Below, in pieces: positions 8,194 to 16,052 of a DNA stretch of 64,000 nt (its first letter is position 1; every line of letters starts with the position of its first letter). Position numbers and translations under genes: made by a program. Origin of the DNA: Aliarcobacter faecis (GTDB taxonomy: Bacteria > Campylobacterota > Campylobacteria > Campylobacterales > Arcobacteraceae); the NCBI RefSeq assembly GCF_013201705.1, contig NZ_CP053837.1, positions 1,116,001 to 1,180,000 of the forward strand. Reading direction: 5' to 3'. Under the pieces are notes generated by a model. It searched no databases. It saw only the letters and a list, made by a program, of their open reading frames with translations, and was not told where the DNA came from.

Positions 8194-9180
8194 ATGATTA
8201 CTAATCTATCAAATAACTTAGAACAATTTCCCAAAGGTCACCCAGTAAGGGTATATTTAGAAGAGAATATCTTAATAAAACAACTTTTCCAAGAGGCTTT
8301 TAGTATAAATCCTAAAGAAGATTTTCAAAAATTTTATAATATTTTTAATCAAATTTGTGAAGTAGAAAAGCATTTTGCTAGAAAAGAGAATCAACTTTTT
8401 CCTTATCTTGAAAAATATGGTTGGACTGGACCATCTCAAGGAATGTGGTCTTTTCATGATGATATTAGAGCTTTAATAAAAGATACAAGAGTAGTAGTTG
8501 AAAATAGAGATTTTGAGAATATTTTAGAAAAAACTATAAATGTTTACAATAGTTTAACTCATTTAATAAGTGTAGAAGAGAATAGACTTTTTCCAAATGC
8601 CTTACAACTTTTAAAACCTGAAGATTGGGAAGAGATGTATGAAGGAGATAGTGAAATTGGATGGATGTTTATAACTCCACCAGTAAGATATCCAGCATTA
8701 AAAGAGGAAGAGCAAGAGTATATTCATCCTAGTATGGATAAAAAAAAGAGAAAATTACCATTCTCTTTAGAAGATAGAACACACTATGATGAAGGTTATT
8801 TAACACCTGAACAAGTTAATTTTATTTTTAAATTTTTACCAGTTGATATAACTTATGTAGATGAAAATGATAGAGTTATTTTTTATAACCGTGGTGATGA
8901 GAGAGTTTTTCCTAGAAGTGCAGGAATTATTGGAAGAGAGGTAAAATTTTGTCATCCTCCAAAAAGTGTTGATCAGGTTTTGAAAATTCTTGAAGAGTTT
9001 AAAGCAGGACGACAAGATGTAGCTGATTTTTGGATAAATTTTAAAGGAAAATTTGTACACATAAGATATTTTGCTATTAGAGATGAAAAAAGAAACTATA
9101 AAGGTGTAATTGAAATGTCTCAAGATGTAACTGAAATAAGAGCTTTAGAAGGAGAAAAAAGACTTTTAGATTGGAAATAA
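8194..9180 (+). CDS. Hemerythrin-like / PAS sensor protein (DUF438 type)
   Basis: A cytoplasmic 328-residue protein. Residues about 15-150 form a hemerythrin-like four-helix region with the DUF438-style signature ENQLFPYLEKYGWTGPS and MWSFHDDIR, and further His/Glu positions (KHF, THLISVEENRLFP) suited to a di-iron centre. After a linker comes a PAS domain (about 205-320: FKFLPVDITYVDENDRVIFYN, then FVHIRYFAIRD and GVIEMSQDVTEIR). Related proteins are thought to sense O2, NO or redox state; no output domain is present, so it probably acts through a partner. AAAGGA precedes ATG 8194. The FNR-type site upstream supports redox control. Function is inferred from the family. Confidence 0.75.
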   Translation: MITNLSNNLEQFPKGHPVRVYLEENILIKQLFQEAFSINPKEDFQKFYNIFNQICEVEKHFARKENQLFPYLEKYGWTGPSQGMWSFHDDIRALIKDTRVVVENRDFENILEKTINVYNSLTHLISVEENRLFPNALQLLKPEDWEEMYEGDSEIGWMFITPPVRYPALKEEEQEYIHPSMDKKKRKLPFSLEDRTHYDEGYLTPEQVNFIFKFLPVDITYVDENDRVIFYNRGDERVFPRSAGIIGREVKFCHPPKSVDQVLKILEEFKAGRQDVADFWINFKGKFVHIRYFAIRDEKRNYKGVIEMSQDVTEIRALEGEKRLLDWK

Positions 9181-9201
9181 TAGTAGATTTCTACTATTAT
9201 T
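9176..9201. terminator. Bidirectional terminator hairpin (hemerythrin/PAS and cmoB)
   Basis: A perfect 12-bp inverted repeat AATAATAGTAGA / TCTACTATTATT with a 2-base loop lies across the two convergent stop codons. A T-run follows on the plus strand (9206-9210). The stem is AT-rich, so efficiency is uncertain, but position and symmetry fit a shared terminator. Confidence 0.6.
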
Positions 9202-10111
9202 GAACTTTTTTAGCTTTTATATATACTCTTTTGGGAGCTGGATATCCTTCAACTGTTTTTGAATTATCATTTGGGTCTAAAAACTCTTCTAAACTCTCAT
9301 CAAAAGACCATTTTGTAGCTCTTTGCTCATCTTTTGTTGTTACAACAGTTGCCAATACTTCAATATCTTCAAATCCCGCACGAATTAGCCAATTTTTGAG
9401 AGCAGGAATTGTAGGAATAAAATAGATATTTGGGATTTTTGAATATCTTTGATTTGGAGTAAGACAAATTTCATCATCTCCATCTATCATAAAAGTATCA
9501 ATTATAATCTCTCCTTTACTATTTAAACCTCTATTTAAAGATTTTAAAGTTCCTACTGGATCAGCTCTATGATATAAAACTCCTAACATAAAAATAAAAT
9601 CAAATTTATGGTTATAAAGCTCTAAATGTTCTACTCCTAACATCTCATAAATAATATCAGATTTTACAAAATGATTTATAAACTCAAATTGATGAAGAGT
9701 AAGAGGAGATGGGTCAAAACCAATTAATCTTCTTGGTTTATCCTCTAGCATTCTAAACATATAGTAGCCATTATTACAGCCAATATCAGCTACAACTTTA
9801 TCTTTTAGATTAAAATATGGTCTTAAAAGGTTGTATTTGAGGTTACTTTGCCATTCACTATCAATTTCTAAATCAAAAATCTTAAATGGTCCTTTTCTCC
9901 AAGGTATTAGTTTTTTAGCAGTTTCTACAATGATTTCATACTCTGCTTCATTTAAATCTTCTTTTTTCCCAACACTAAACCAATCTCCATAATCTATTTT
10001 TAAATTTGATTTTTCTATTTTACAAGCCTCTTTTAGTTGTAAAAACCAAGGTTCAACATTTTTCCAAGTTCTGCACTCTTCTTTTTTCTTTTGTAATATT
10101 TCTAAATTCAT
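9197..10111 (-). CDS. cmoB: tRNA U34 carboxymethyltransferase (CmoB)
   Basis: Uses carboxy-S-adenosylmethionine to convert 5-hydroxyuridine at tRNA position 34 to 5-oxyacetyluridine, widening wobble decoding. Diagnostic parts: the N-terminal TWKNVEPWFLQLKEA, then LIPWRKGPFKIFDLEIDSEW, the SAM-binding loop VADIGCNNGYYMFRM, and FMLGVLYHRADPVGTLKSL. Length 304 is within the family range. No Shine-Dalgarno is visible, but TATAAT ends 6 nt before ATG, predicting a leaderless transcript. It is divergent from ccsBA across 123 bp. CmoA, the usual partner, is not in this window. Confidence 0.92.
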   Translation of the reverse strand: MNLEILQKKKEECRTWKNVEPWFLQLKEACKIEKSNLKIDYGDWFSVGKKEDLNEAEYEIIVETAKKLIPWRKGPFKIFDLEIDSEWQSNLKYNLLRPYFNLKDKVVADIGCNNGYYMFRMLEDKPRRLIGFDPSPLTLHQFEFINHFVKSDIIYEMLGVEHLELYNHKFDFIFMLGVLYHRADPVGTLKSLNRGLNSKGEIIIDTFMIDGDDEICLTPNQRYSKIPNIYFIPTIPALKNWLIRAGFEDIEVLATVVTTKDEQRATKWSFDESLEEFLDPNDNSKTVEGYPAPKRVYIKAKKVQ

Positions 10112-10117
10112 AAGCGA

Positions 10118-10123
10118 ATTATA
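10118..10123 (-). promoter_or_regulatory. Predicted -10 of cmoB, giving a leaderless mRNA
   Basis: On the minus strand TATAAT is followed by TCGCTT and then ATG. Transcription starting about 7 nt after the hexamer would begin at the A of the start codon. No ribosome-binding site is visible. Confidence 0.5.
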
Positions 10124-10234
10124 TGAGTTTAAATCTTAAACAAGCTTATGATAATATATCACTCTATTAACAATAGGTTAATTTCTAAATAATAGAATCT
10201 GACGAAAAAACTTAATTAAATAAAAAGGACTATT

Positions 10235-12979
10235 TTGAGAATTAATAATTTTTTGTTTTCTTTTAAAACTACACTATTCTTATTGGCTTTATTAGCTATA
10301 GGAGCAGGTGTTGCTACATTTATAGAAAATGATTTTGGAACATCAAGCGCTAGAGTTTTGGTTTATAATAATATTTGGTATGAAGTTGTAATGGTTTTAA
10401 CAACAATCAACCTTATAGGTATAATCTATAAATTTAAAATGTGGAAAAATCTACCAAGATTTCTATTTCACTTCTCATTTGTTGTGATTTTAATAGGTGC
10501 GATAATTACTAGATATATTGGTTATGAGGGAATTATGCAAATTCCTCAAGGTGTAACTACAAATAAGATGCTATCACTAGAGCCATATTTGCAAGTTACA
10601 GTAAAAGATGGTGATGAAGTTATAGCCTATGAAGAGTATCAAAAAGAGTTTACATCTTTATTTCCAATTTATAATCACTTTTCATATACTCTTAATTTCG
10701 ATAATCAAACTTTAAATTTATACTATAAAGATTTTATGTTTGCAAAAAAAGATAGTGCAAGTATGGGGCTTTTAACTCTTGAAGTTCAATACAATGATCA
10801 AAAAGAGGATATAAGACTTCCTGGATTAAGAGGACAAATTGGAGTTCCAAAAGAGCTTAAATTTGATAAATATACTATTGTTTTAGAATATGGTTCAAAA
10901 TATATGGAACTTCCTTTTTCTATTAGATTAAATGAGTTTCAATTAGAAAGATACCCTGGAAGTATGAGTCCTTCATCATATGCTTCTGAAATTACAGTTA
11001 TAAAAGATGATAAAACTTATGATTATAGGATTTTTATGAATAGAACTTTAAGTGAAGGAAATTATTTATTTTTCCAAAGCTCATATTTCCCTGATGAGAG
11101 TGGAACTGTATTATCAGTAAATAATGACCCTGGTAAATGGCCAACATATCTTGGATACTTTTTACTAACTCTTGGATTATTATTAAACTTTTTTGATAAA
11201 AAATCAAGATTTAGAAAGCTTATAAAATTTGTAAGTAACAAAAATTTAGCAATTTTTATTTTAGCACTCTGTATTAGCTTTGGTCCATCTTTAAAAGCTA
11301 ATGAACAAAAAGTAGAACAAACTGATAAAGTTGAGCAAACTGTTGAATACTTAAATAAATTAAAAGATGAGTCAAAAATTACAGCTGATAAATTTGGGCA
11401 TTTAATAGTTCAAAGTAATGGTGGAAGAATGAAACCTCTTGCAACATTAAATAGAGAAATTATTCAAAAATTAAGTGGTAGAGCAACATTTTTGGGAATG
11501 GATGCAAATCAATTAGTTTTAGGAATGTTATCAAATCCTGATGTTTGGAAAGATGTAAAAATTATAAAAATTCAGACACCAAAATTAAAAAAATTCTTAA
11601 ATATTCCTTTAGAAGAGAATTATATATCTTTTTCTGAAGCATTTAATAAAAATGGTGAGTATCTTTTAGCAGCTGAAACTGAAAAAGCTCTTCAAACAAA
11701 ACCAATTGAAAGAGGAACTTACGAAAAAGATATTATAAAAACTGATGAGAAACTAAATATTATCTACTCTGTATTTAATGGTTCTTTATTAAATATCTTT
11801 CCAAAAGTTTATGACCAAAAAAGTGCGGATGATAACTTTAAATGGTACTCTCCACTTGATGCTATGCAAAATTTTACAGGACAAAATCAAGCAGCAATTC
11901 AAAGTGTTATAAAAGGACTTATGTCAGCTTTAGCAGAACATAACTGGGAAGCAGCAAATAATTTTATAGATATGACAGCTTTATATCAAGATAAAGTAGG
12001 AACAGATATAAAACCATCTAAGAATAAAGTAAATGCTGAAATAATTTTCAATAAATTAGATATTTTCTTTAATCTTACACTAGCCTATGTTCTTTTAGGT
12101 TTTATTATGATTGTTTTAGCTTTTGTAGTAATATTTAAACCTAGCTTCAAACCAGAGAAAACAACAAAAATAATATTTTCTATTTTAGCCCTACTTTTTA
12201 TAATTCAAACTTTTGGTATGGGATATAGATGGTATTTATCTGGACATGCACCATGGAGTGATATTTATGAAACACTAATTTATATCTCTTGGTCTGCTGT
12301 TTTTGCAGGAGTTATCTTCTTTAGAAACTCTTTATTAGCTTTAGGAGCTGCAACAATTATTGCTGGAATTTTTATGTTTACAGCACACTTAACAGATGTG
12401 GATCCTCAAATTACAAATCTAGTTCCAGTTTTAAAATCATATTGGCTAACTATTCATGTTTCGATACTTACAGCTTCTTATGGATTCTTTGGACTTAGTG
12501 CGATATTAGGTTTCTTAACTTTAGTTATGTTTATTTTTAGAAAAAATAGAGCTCACTTAGATGATATTATAAAACATGTTAGTGCAATTAATGAGATATC
12601 TTTAATAATTGGATTAGCATTTATTACAATTGGAAACTTTCTTGGAGGAGTTTGGGCAAATGAGTCTTGGGGAAGATACTGGGGATGGGATCCAAAAGAG
12701 ACTTGGGCTTATGTATCAATAGTTGTTTATGCAATAGTTCTTCACTTAAGATTTATAAAAGCTTTAAATACTCCTTATGTATTAGCAACAGCTTCATTAT
12801 TAGGGTTTAGTTCTATTATGATGACATATCTAGGAGTAAATTTCTACTTATCAGGAATGCACTCTTATGCAACAGGAGATCCTGTTCCTATTCCTACTTG
12901 GGCTTATGTAACAGTTGCAACCGCCCTACTTGCTATAATTTTAGCTTATAGAAATAGAGATTTAAAAGATACACTTTAG
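10235..12979 (+). CDS. ccsBA: Fused cytochrome c synthetase CcsBA
   Basis: System II cytochrome c biogenesis: carries haem across the inner membrane and ligates it to apocytochromes c in the periplasm. The 914 residues combine a ResB/CcsB part (N-terminal helices, a periplasmic domain ending near 300, then a helix at about 305) and a CcsA part (multiple helices from about 610). The haem-handling WWD segment is clear: GVWANESWGRYWGWDPKETWAY. SGHAPWSDIYE provides a conserved His region. The fused form is typical of Campylobacterota. TTG 10235 is used, with AAGGAC 5 bases before it. A strong terminator follows at 12981. It supports the c-type cytochromes needed for respiration. Confidence 0.93.
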   Translation: MRINNFLFSFKTTLFLLALLAIGAGVATFIENDFGTSSARVLVYNNIWYEVVMVLTTINLIGIIYKFKMWKNLPRFLFHFSFVVILIGAIITRYIGYEGIMQIPQGVTTNKMLSLEPYLQVTVKDGDEVIAYEEYQKEFTSLFPIYNHFSYTLNFDNQTLNLYYKDFMFAKKDSASMGLLTLEVQYNDQKEDIRLPGLRGQIGVPKELKFDKYTIVLEYGSKYMELPFSIRLNEFQLERYPGSMSPSSYASEITVIKDDKTYDYRIFMNRTLSEGNYLFFQSSYFPDESGTVLSVNNDPGKWPTYLGYFLLTLGLLLNFFDKKSRFRKLIKFVSNKNLAIFILALCISFGPSLKANEQKVEQTDKVEQTVEYLNKLKDESKITADKFGHLIVQSNGGRMKPLATLNREIIQKLSGRATFLGMDANQLVLGMLSNPDVWKDVKIIKIQTPKLKKFLNIPLEENYISFSEAFNKNGEYLLAAETEKALQTKPIERGTYEKDIIKTDEKLNIIYSVFNGSLLNIFPKVYDQKSADDNFKWYSPLDAMQNFTGQNQAAIQSVIKGLMSALAEHNWEAANNFIDMTALYQDKVGTDIKPSKNKVNAEIIFNKLDIFFNLTLAYVLLGFIMIVLAFVVIFKPSFKPEKTTKIIFSILALLFIIQTFGMGYRWYLSGHAPWSDIYETLIYISWSAVFAGVIFFRNSLLALGAATIIAGIFMFTAHLTDVDPQITNLVPVLKSYWLTIHVSILTASYGFFGLSAILGFLTLVMFIFRKNRAHLDDIIKHVSAINEISLIIGLAFITIGNFLGGVWANESWGRYWGWDPKETWAYVSIVVYAIVLHLRFIKALNTPYVLATASLLGFSSIMMTYLGVNFYLSGMHSYATGDPVPIPTWAYVTVATALLAIILAYRNRDLKDTL

Positions 12980-12980
12980 G

Positions 12981-13010
12981 AAAAAGGGCTTGATTTTCAA
13001 GCCCTTTTTT
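12981..13010 (+). terminator. Rho-independent terminator after ccsBA
   Basis: A 13-bp stem AAAAAGGGCTTGA / TCAAGCCCTTTTT with a 3-base loop, ending in a run of T. It begins two bases after the ccsBA stop and separates it from pepD. Confidence 0.9.
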
Positions 13011-13043
13011 AATTTAGAATAAAAAATTTAAAAAGGACAAAAA

Positions 13044-14333
13044 TTGCCAACAATTTTAGAGATATTTAAAGAGATTACAAAACTTCAAAGATGTTCAGGA
13101 AATCATGAAGCATTTATAAAATATATGCAAGATTTAAGTCAAAGGCTTGGATATATATGTTTAATTGATGATGTTTTTAATATTTTATGCAAAAAAGAGA
13201 ATTCTAAAGCAAAAATAGTTTTCCAATCTCACTATGATATTGTTTGTTTAAGTGAAAATTGTGTACCACAAATTATTGAAGATAATGAGAGTTTAAAAGC
13301 AGTTGATTCAACTTTGGGTGCAGATAATGGAATTGGCTGTTCATATATGATAGCTTTAATGTATGAAAACTTTGATGGAGAGTTTTTATTTACAAGTGAT
13401 GAAGAGATAGGACTTATTGGTGCAAATGGCTTAAACCTTCCTATAAATGCTTCATTTATGCTCAATCTTGATAGTGAAGAAGAAGGTGAAATTTGCATAG
13501 GTTGTGCTGGTGGAGTTGATATAAAAGCCTCTTTTAAAGATAAAAAAATCATTTCAAATAATGAGAATTTAGAACTTTACGAAATATCTATTTCAAATTT
13601 AGCTGGAGGACATAGTGGAGTTGATATAGATAAAAATATTCCAAATGCTATAAAACTTTTAATTCAAGTAATAAAAGAGTGTAATGGAAAGATTTTAGAT
13701 ATAAATGGTGGAGAGAGAATAAACTCTATTCCTGCAAATGTAAAAGCTATAATTGCTACTAACTTAGTACCAAAAGAAATAATTTCAAATATGAAAATAG
13801 AAAAGATTGATACAAAAAGTGAACATTTAACAGTTTATGATAATAAGCTTATTGATTTTTTATATGATTTTGAAAATGGAGTAAGAGAGCTAAATAAAGA
13901 GTTAAATGTAGTTCAAGACTCGATAAATTTAGCCTTAATAAATACAAAAATAGACAAAATTATAGTTGAATTTAGTGCTAGATCTATGTGTAATGAGAAT
14001 TTAAAGAATTTAAAAGATAAAACAAAAAAAGATTTAGAAAATAGTAATTTTGAAGTAACTACTTATGGAAAATATCCAGCTTGGAGTCCTGATATAAATA
14101 GTTTTACTAATACTATTTTAGATATTTATAAAAATACAAATAAAAATGCTTCATTAAGAGCAATTCATGCTGGGCTTGAATGTGCAATTTTTAAAGAGAA
14201 ATTTCCAAATCTAAAAATAGCCTCTATTGGGCCAACTATAAAATTTCCTCATTCAAAAAAAGAGATAGTTTATAAAGACTCAATAAACAGAGTTTTTGAA
14301 ATAGTTAAAAAAATAGCTTATAGTATAAATTAA
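13044..14333 (+). CDS. pepD: Aminoacyl-histidine dipeptidase (PepD, M20 family)
   Basis: A cytosolic zinc dipeptidase/aminopeptidase of family M20C. Visible metal and catalytic motifs: FQSHYDIV (His-x-Asp), GADNGIGCSYMIALM, FTSDEEIGLIGA (catalytic Glu pair), LDSEEEGEICIGCAGG, and AIHAGLECAIF near the end (last metal-ligand His). The AGGHSGVDI stretch is the start of the lid domain. At 429 residues it is somewhat shorter than the E. coli enzyme (about 485). TTG 13044 is preceded by AAAAGGAC. It stands alone between a terminator and the next gene. Confidence 0.88.
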   Translation: MPTILEIFKEITKLQRCSGNHEAFIKYMQDLSQRLGYICLIDDVFNILCKKENSKAKIVFQSHYDIVCLSENCVPQIIEDNESLKAVDSTLGADNGIGCSYMIALMYENFDGEFLFTSDEEIGLIGANGLNLPINASFMLNLDSEEEGEICIGCAGGVDIKASFKDKKIISNNENLELYEISISNLAGGHSGVDIDKNIPNAIKLLIQVIKECNGKILDINGGERINSIPANVKAIIATNLVPKEIISNMKIEKIDTKSEHLTVYDNKLIDFLYDFENGVRELNKELNVVQDSINLALINTKIDKIIVEFSARSMCNENLKNLKDKTKKDLENSNFEVTTYGKYPAWSPDINSFTNTILDIYKNTNKNASLRAIHAGLECAIFKEKFPNLKIASIGPTIKFPHSKKEIVYKDSINRVFEIVKKIAYSIN

Positions 14334-14402
14334 TTCTTTTTAACAAATAGTTTTTAATCAATTTTTAGATATAACTTATATTAAAGTAGTAAAAGGTTCT
14401 TA

Positions 14403-15983
14403 GTGGATAACAATTTTCTAAATAATTTATCAAATGAGATTATAAGTAGTATAAACTGTCCTATCTTTTTAATAGAAGATAGGAAAATAATATTTGCAAA
14501 CAGATATTTCCTAGATACAGTTTTATGTAGAGATATTTCAGATTTACAAAAAAAGTATCAAAATATTGAAGATATTTTTATTTGTTTAGATGGAAATCCT
14601 TTAAAATTTGATAATCTTTGCTCTAAAGAGCCTAATGATATAAAAATTCATATAAATAATAGATACTTTAAAATCCAAATTTTAGAGTTAAATAATAATA
14701 TATTTTCAATTATTTTACATGATATTAGTCATGAATTAGAGCATAAAAAAGAGTTAAACAAACTTCTTTTTACCGATAATTTAACAAAACTTTCAAATAG
14801 AACAAAATTAATAGACTCTTTACAAAATGAAAAATTTATTCCAAAATCAATAGTTTTATTAAATATAAACTCTTTTAAAGAGATAAATGATTTTTATGGA
14901 CATAAAGCTGGTGATCAAATTTTAATCTCTGTTTCAAATTTAATAAATGATTACCTAAAGGATTTGAAAGGTATTAAATTTTATAAATTTCCAACTGATA
15001 ATTACTGTATTTTAAATTTAGAATACAAAAAAGAGGATCTAATAAACTTAGTTGAGAAAATTATAAAAAATATTAATAATACAGTTTTCTATTTTGAAAA
15101 TCATGAGATTGATGTAAATATAAGAGCTGGAATATCTTTTTCAGATAAAAATAATAAATTAATAACTGCTGATATAGCCCTTCAAACGGCAAAAAAAAGT
15201 AATAAAAATTATGAAATTTTCTATGAGGAGTTAGATAAATTCCAAGAGTATGAAAATAATATGCTTTGGACAAGAAAACTTAAAAATGCTTTTATAAAAG
15301 ATAGTATTGAAGTCTTTTATCAACCTCTAATTGACAATATTACAAAAGAAGTTCATAAATATGAGTGTTTAGTAAGAATGATTGAAGATGATGGAAAAGT
15401 AATTTCACCTTTTTTCTTTCTTGAGATATCAAAAAAGTCAAATCAATATACAAAATTAACAAGAGTTGTAATAGAAAAGGCATTTAAAAAGTTTTCAAAT
15501 CTACCTTATGAATTTTCAGTAAATATCTCTTATGATGATATAGAAAAAGATGATTTCCTCGATTTTATTAAAGAGATGCTTTTAAAATATAATGTACAAA
15601 ATAAAGTTATTTTTGAAATTCTTGAAGATGAAAATATTAAAAACTATACCTATTTAATATCATTTATAGATGAGATAAAAAGTTTAGGGTGTAAAGTTGC
15701 AATAGATGATTTCGGAACTGGATACTCAAATTTTGAACATATTTTAAAAATGAATGCAGATTACTTAAAAATTGATGCTTCTTTAATTAAAAATATTGAA
15801 AAAGATGAGAACTCATATAAAATTACAAAAACTATAATAGAGTTTGCAAAAAGTTTAAACTTAAAGACAATAGCCGAATATGTAGAGAATGAAGAGATTT
15901 TCAATATTGTAAAAGAGTTAGGAGCTGACTACTCTCAAGGGTACTACTTTAGTCCTCCAATTGCTGAACCAAACTTTAAATAA
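14403..15983 (+). CDS. PAS-GGDEF-EAL protein, likely c-di-GMP phosphodiesterase
   Basis: A cytoplasmic signalling protein of 526 residues: a PAS-like domain (about 15-115), a GGDEF domain (about 125-280) and an EAL domain (about 290-525). The GGDEF signature position reads PTDNY, so the cyclase is probably inactive. The EAL domain keeps the expected catalytic set: the Glu of the EAL motif (as YECLVRM), the Asn of FSVNIS, the Glu of FEILEDEN, IDDFGTGYS, YLKIDASLI, AEYVENEE and SQGYYF. This predicts a c-di-GMP phosphodiesterase with a vestigial or regulatory GGDEF. GTG 14403 is preceded by AAAGG. It stands alone in the local layout. Confidence 0.85.
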   Translation: MDNNFLNNLSNEIISSINCPIFLIEDRKIIFANRYFLDTVLCRDISDLQKKYQNIEDIFICLDGNPLKFDNLCSKEPNDIKIHINNRYFKIQILELNNNIFSIILHDISHELEHKKELNKLLFTDNLTKLSNRTKLIDSLQNEKFIPKSIVLLNINSFKEINDFYGHKAGDQILISVSNLINDYLKDLKGIKFYKFPTDNYCILNLEYKKEDLINLVEKIIKNINNTVFYFENHEIDVNIRAGISFSDKNNKLITADIALQTAKKSNKNYEIFYEELDKFQEYENNMLWTRKLKNAFIKDSIEVFYQPLIDNITKEVHKYECLVRMIEDDGKVISPFFFLEISKKSNQYTKLTRVVIEKAFKKFSNLPYEFSVNISYDDIEKDDFLDFIKEMLLKYNVQNKVIFEILEDENIKNYTYLISFIDEIKSLGCKVAIDDFGTGYSNFEHILKMNADYLKIDASLIKNIEKDENSYKITKTIIEFAKSLNLKTIAEYVENEEIFNIVKELGADYSQGYYFSPPIAEPNFK

Positions 15984-16052
15984 TTTTAAATATTTTTTAG
16001 GCTTTTATTTTTTTAATGATATAATTAATATTATTAAAAAAAGGGGTTTATT

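Noticed and set aside
10148-10160. TGATAATATATCA between cmoB and ccsBA as a CRP/FNR site
   Set aside because: The arms are separated by the wrong spacing for TTGAT-N4-ATCAA and lack the outer T/A bases.
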